Origin: Segatella hominis
GTDB lineage: Bacteria; Bacteroidota; Bacteroidia; Bacteroidales; Bacteroidaceae
Direction: 5' to 3'
DNA length: 64,000 nt
NCBI RefSeq assembly: GCF_019249725.2
Contig: NZ_CP137559.1
Location: forward strand, 2,917,001-2,981,000
Position 1 is the first letter of the stretch. Every line of letters begins with the position of its first letter. Shown here piece by piece: positions 61,832-64,000 of this stretch. Below the pieces are notes generated by a model. It saw only the letters and a list, made by a program, of their open reading frames with translations, did no database searches and was not told the origin of the DNA. The translations under genes and the position numbers were made by a program.

Positions 61832-61874
61832 AACAAACTATGTTGTATGTAACCTTTTGTATATTTTCCTGAAT

Positions 61875-63404
61875 TTATTTTCTCAATCGTGCTACCGGGA
61901 TGCCCAACTGCTCTCTGTATTTAGCCACGGTGCGTCGTGCAATAGGGAATCCTTTTTCCTTCATGACCTTGGAAATAGCATCATCGCTGAGAGGTTTCTT
62001 CTTATCCTCGTTTTCGATGAGGTGCTGGAGGGCAATCTTGATCTTGCGTGTTGACAGTTCCTCGCCGTCTTCGGTGGTATAGCTGTCTGTAAAGAAGAAC
62101 TTGAGTGGGAATATGCCCCATTTGGTCTGTACATATTTCTCGATTCTTACTCGTGAAATGGTACTGATGTCAAGTTTCGTTCTTTCTGCAACATCCTTGA
62201 GAATCATCGGCTTGAGGTCAGCCTCGTCACCATCCAGGAAGAACTGCCTCTGGATGTCGATGATAGCCTTCATGGTGATGATGAGCGTATGTCGGCGCTG
62301 CTTGATGGCTTCGATAAAGCCTTGGGCCTTATCTACTTTCTCCTTGGCATAGAGCAGGGCTTCCTTGTCTTTCCGGCTCATCTGATCCTTGTGCTTTTTG
62401 TAGGTTTCTATCATGTCGGTGAAGGAAGGAGATACAGTCAGCTCTGGCATATTGCCTCGGTTGAGCGTGAATGTAATGGTTCCGTCATCGGCTGTATCTA
62501 CGATGAAGTCGGGGTTGATCTGCTGCATGTTTCGTCCGTCAGTCTCGCCAAGCGATGCGCCCGGCTTAGGATTCAACTTGCGTATCTCGTCCTTGAGTGT
62601 CTCCAACTGGGTTTCGTTGAGTTCCAGTCCAGACTTAATCTTATCCCAATGTTTCTTGGTAAATTCGTCGAAATAATCCTCGAATACTTCCTCCATGGTT
62701 TTGCGCAGCACTCCCTTAGGTAGTCTTTTTACCTGCAGCAGCAAGCATTCCTGTAGGCTTCTTCCGCCCACGCCGGCAGGATCGAATGACTGGAGTTTGT
62801 GGAGCACATGTTCAATTTCTTTTTCGCTTACATCAATATTATGGTAGATGATCAGCTCATCACAGATGCTGTCCAGGTCTTTGCGGAGCAATCCGTCTTC
62901 ATCCAGTGAACCAATCAGATATTCCATGATTTGCTTTTCTTTATCCGTGAGTATCTGCATGTCCATCTGTTCCTTCAACTTATCGTAGAAGGAAGTCGTA
63001 TTGCCATAAACCATTTCTTCGTAGTCGGCGTTCTGCGTATTATATCTGTCAGTATTGTAGTCGGGCATCTGGTCATCTTTTCCGATACTTTCCAAAGCCT
63101 GGTCCAGTTCGTCCTTTCTTTCTTCTTTTTCCGACTGAGCTTCGTAGGCATCGTCTCCAAATTCATCGTCATTACTGTTGTCAGAATCATCCAGAGCCGA
63201 ACGGTCTTCGTTGCCCTCTCCCATGAGTGCATCGTCTGGATTTTCAGTTTCCAAGGCAGGATTATCATCCAGCTCGGCATTGATATTATCCTCCAGTTCG
63301 TTGAGCGGCATTTCCAGCATCTTCACCTGCAACATCTGTTGGGCGGAGAGTCGCTGGAGCTGTTGTAGTTTCTGCTCCTGTGTCTGAATGAGTTTTTGAG
63401 TCAT
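61875..63404 (-). CDS. rpoN: RNA polymerase sigma-54 factor
   Basis: 509 residues, all three regions. Region I (MTQKLIQTQEQKLQQLQRLSAQQMLQVKMLEMPL, Gln/Leu-rich) contacts the bEBP activator; region II is acidic and unusually long (~50-150, DEFGDDAYEAQSEKEERKDE). Region III has core-binding (YLIGSLDEDGLLR, LQSFDPAGVGGRSLQECLLLQ), the DNA-binding HTH, and the RpoN box ARRTVAKYRE near the end. Recognises -24/-12 promoters and needs an AAA activator. The gene upstream is in the same direction with 79 nt between. Confidence 0.97.
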   Translation of the reverse strand: MTQKLIQTQEQKLQQLQRLSAQQMLQVKMLEMPLNELEDNINAELDDNPALETENPDDALMGEGNEDRSALDDSDNSNDDEFGDDAYEAQSEKEERKDELDQALESIGKDDQMPDYNTDRYNTQNADYEEMVYGNTTSFYDKLKEQMDMQILTDKEKQIMEYLIGSLDEDGLLRKDLDSICDELIIYHNIDVSEKEIEHVLHKLQSFDPAGVGGRSLQECLLLQVKRLPKGVLRKTMEEVFEDYFDEFTKKHWDKIKSGLELNETQLETLKDEIRKLNPKPGASLGETDGRNMQQINPDFIVDTADDGTITFTLNRGNMPELTVSPSFTDMIETYKKHKDQMSRKDKEALLYAKEKVDKAQGFIEAIKQRRHTLIITMKAIIDIQRQFFLDGDEADLKPMILKDVAERTKLDISTISRVRIEKYVQTKWGIFPLKFFFTDSYTTEDGEELSTRKIKIALQHLIENEDKKKPLSDDAISKVMKEKGFPIARRTVAKYREQLGIPVARLRK

Positions 63405-63483
63405 GTTTCGTGTCTTTTAAATAAGTTCTTTCCAAGTTACTTAAAAAGTTATATCATCTTCTTATTAGAAGTATTTTTCCTAC

Positions 63484-64000
63484 TTACTTGAAGTATTCTT
63501 TCAGTTCCAATGCCAGTTTGTAGAGTTTATCAGGATTTCCGTTTCCATATCGTTGCCAGATTTTGCTGCATGCGTCTATCAGATTGCTGATCACCACATC
63601 GTTTCTGTTGAGGTATGGGTCGCAAATCTGGAAAACATTCATGGCCTCTACTATCACTTTCGTGCTGGTTTTGATGAGTTTGGCAAGATCAATGATTTCA
63701 GGTGTTTCCGGCACCATGGTGATTGGTGTGAGTTGGAAATAAAGATCGAGGATGATAATCAGCTTGACGGGAGTGAGCGAAGGCTCGGCTTCGATAGGTT
63801 CCCAGTCGTGCTCGAATGATTCCCTGATGGAAACCCCCTGATAGAATTGTGTTGCATTTCCACATCCTTCCATTTTCTTGAGCAAATGGATATCACGAGC
63901 CAACTTTTTAGGGTTGTCTCCATATTTATCCCAAAGCCTCTTGATGCGTGGGGTGACCATTCTGAGTTTGAACATCTGTTCGTGCAGAACTTCTGGGGCA
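63484..64000 (-). CDS. hypothetical protein, 5' end off window
   Basis: The frame stays open to the window edge beyond the internal ATG at 63975 (upstream codons read APEVLHEQ before MFKLRM), so only the C-terminal ~172 residues are present. They are helical and polar, with no signal or membrane segment; visible conserved-looking stretches are KRLWDKYGDNPKKLARDIHLLKKMEGCGNATQFY and IDACSKIWQRYGNGNPDKLY. I do not recognise the family. Gene order suggests co-transcription into rpoN. Confidence 0.5.
   Translation of the reverse strand, partial: APEVLHEQMFKLRMVTPRIKRLWDKYGDNPKKLARDIHLLKKMEGCGNATQFYQGVSIRESFEHDWEPIEAEPSLTPVKLIIILDLYFQLTPITMVPETPEIIDLAKLIKTSTKVIVEAMNVFQICDPYLNRNDVVISNLIDACSKIWQRYGNGNPDKLYKLALELKEYFK

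Noticed and set aside
1..64000. tRNA and rRNA genes
   Set aside because: No T-loop/anticodon-stem pattern or rRNA-like block was recognised on either strand by eye; short or divergent cases could be missed.

Overview
The window looks like chromosomal DNA of a gut or oral Bacteroidota, most probably a Prevotella/Segatella copri-type organism. This rests on Bacteroidota-type promoters (TTTG, 19-21 nt, TAnnTTTG) before many genes, near absence of Shine-Dalgarno sequences, the long form of IspG, a type IX secretion protein (PorZ), GH97, DUF4254, GH3-like and BspA-like families, and IS66/IS3 elements of this phylum. No rRNA, tRNA or CRISPR array was seen.

Layout. 0-3 kb: a divergent pair (edge-truncated outer-membrane-type protein; membrane-spanning TPR/HTH regulator). 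3-3.9 kb: a graveyard of internally deleted gene remnants with three 32-bp-spaced direct repeats. 3.9-8.6 kb: leuS, a YitT-family membrane gene and rdgB. 8.6-19.4 kb: a surface-polysaccharide type cluster (four GT-A/GT-B glycosyltransferases, two polytopic GT-C-like proteins, an acyltransferase, a methyltransferase) that also contains porZ. 19.4-21.1 kb: an IS3-family element whose right side is an array of five 32-bp units resembling its own terminal repeat. 21.1-26.9 kb (minus): GH97 glycosidase, nadA, heptosyltransferase (with perfect DnaA boxes inside it) and DUF4254. 27.1-29.7 kb: acpP-fabF-rnc. 29.9-35.2 kb: a frameshifted hypothetical gene, GH3-like enzyme, Ig-like lipoprotein and DUF3108 protein.

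35.2-58.7 kb is accessory. It holds a truncated ECF sigma gene, a truncated thioredoxin-like gene and an AAA ATPase between two 223-bp direct repeats; a lipoprotein gene interrupted by a C7 tract, next to a LysM protein gene; broken DUF1016 and DUF4143 genes; a large BspA-like leucine-rich-repeat protein; a second AAA/PD-(D/E)XK ATPase; a VapE/DUF3874 cassette with an IS66 element (2555 bp, 8-bp target duplication) inserted exactly at its stop codon; and a two-gene putative defence module (single-chain restriction-methylase plus AlbA_2/RecG-C-like protein) lying between two 40-bp direct repeats of the ispG terminator.

58.7-64 kb returns to conserved core genes on the minus strand: ispG, purE, a PAP2 membrane phosphatase, rpoN, and a gene running off the end.

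The strongest candidates for something undescribed are the 32-bp array of IS-end-like repeats (20.78-20.93 kb), the repeat-bounded restriction/AlbA_2 island (53.25-58.66 kb), and the C7-interrupted lipoprotein gene (40.0 kb).
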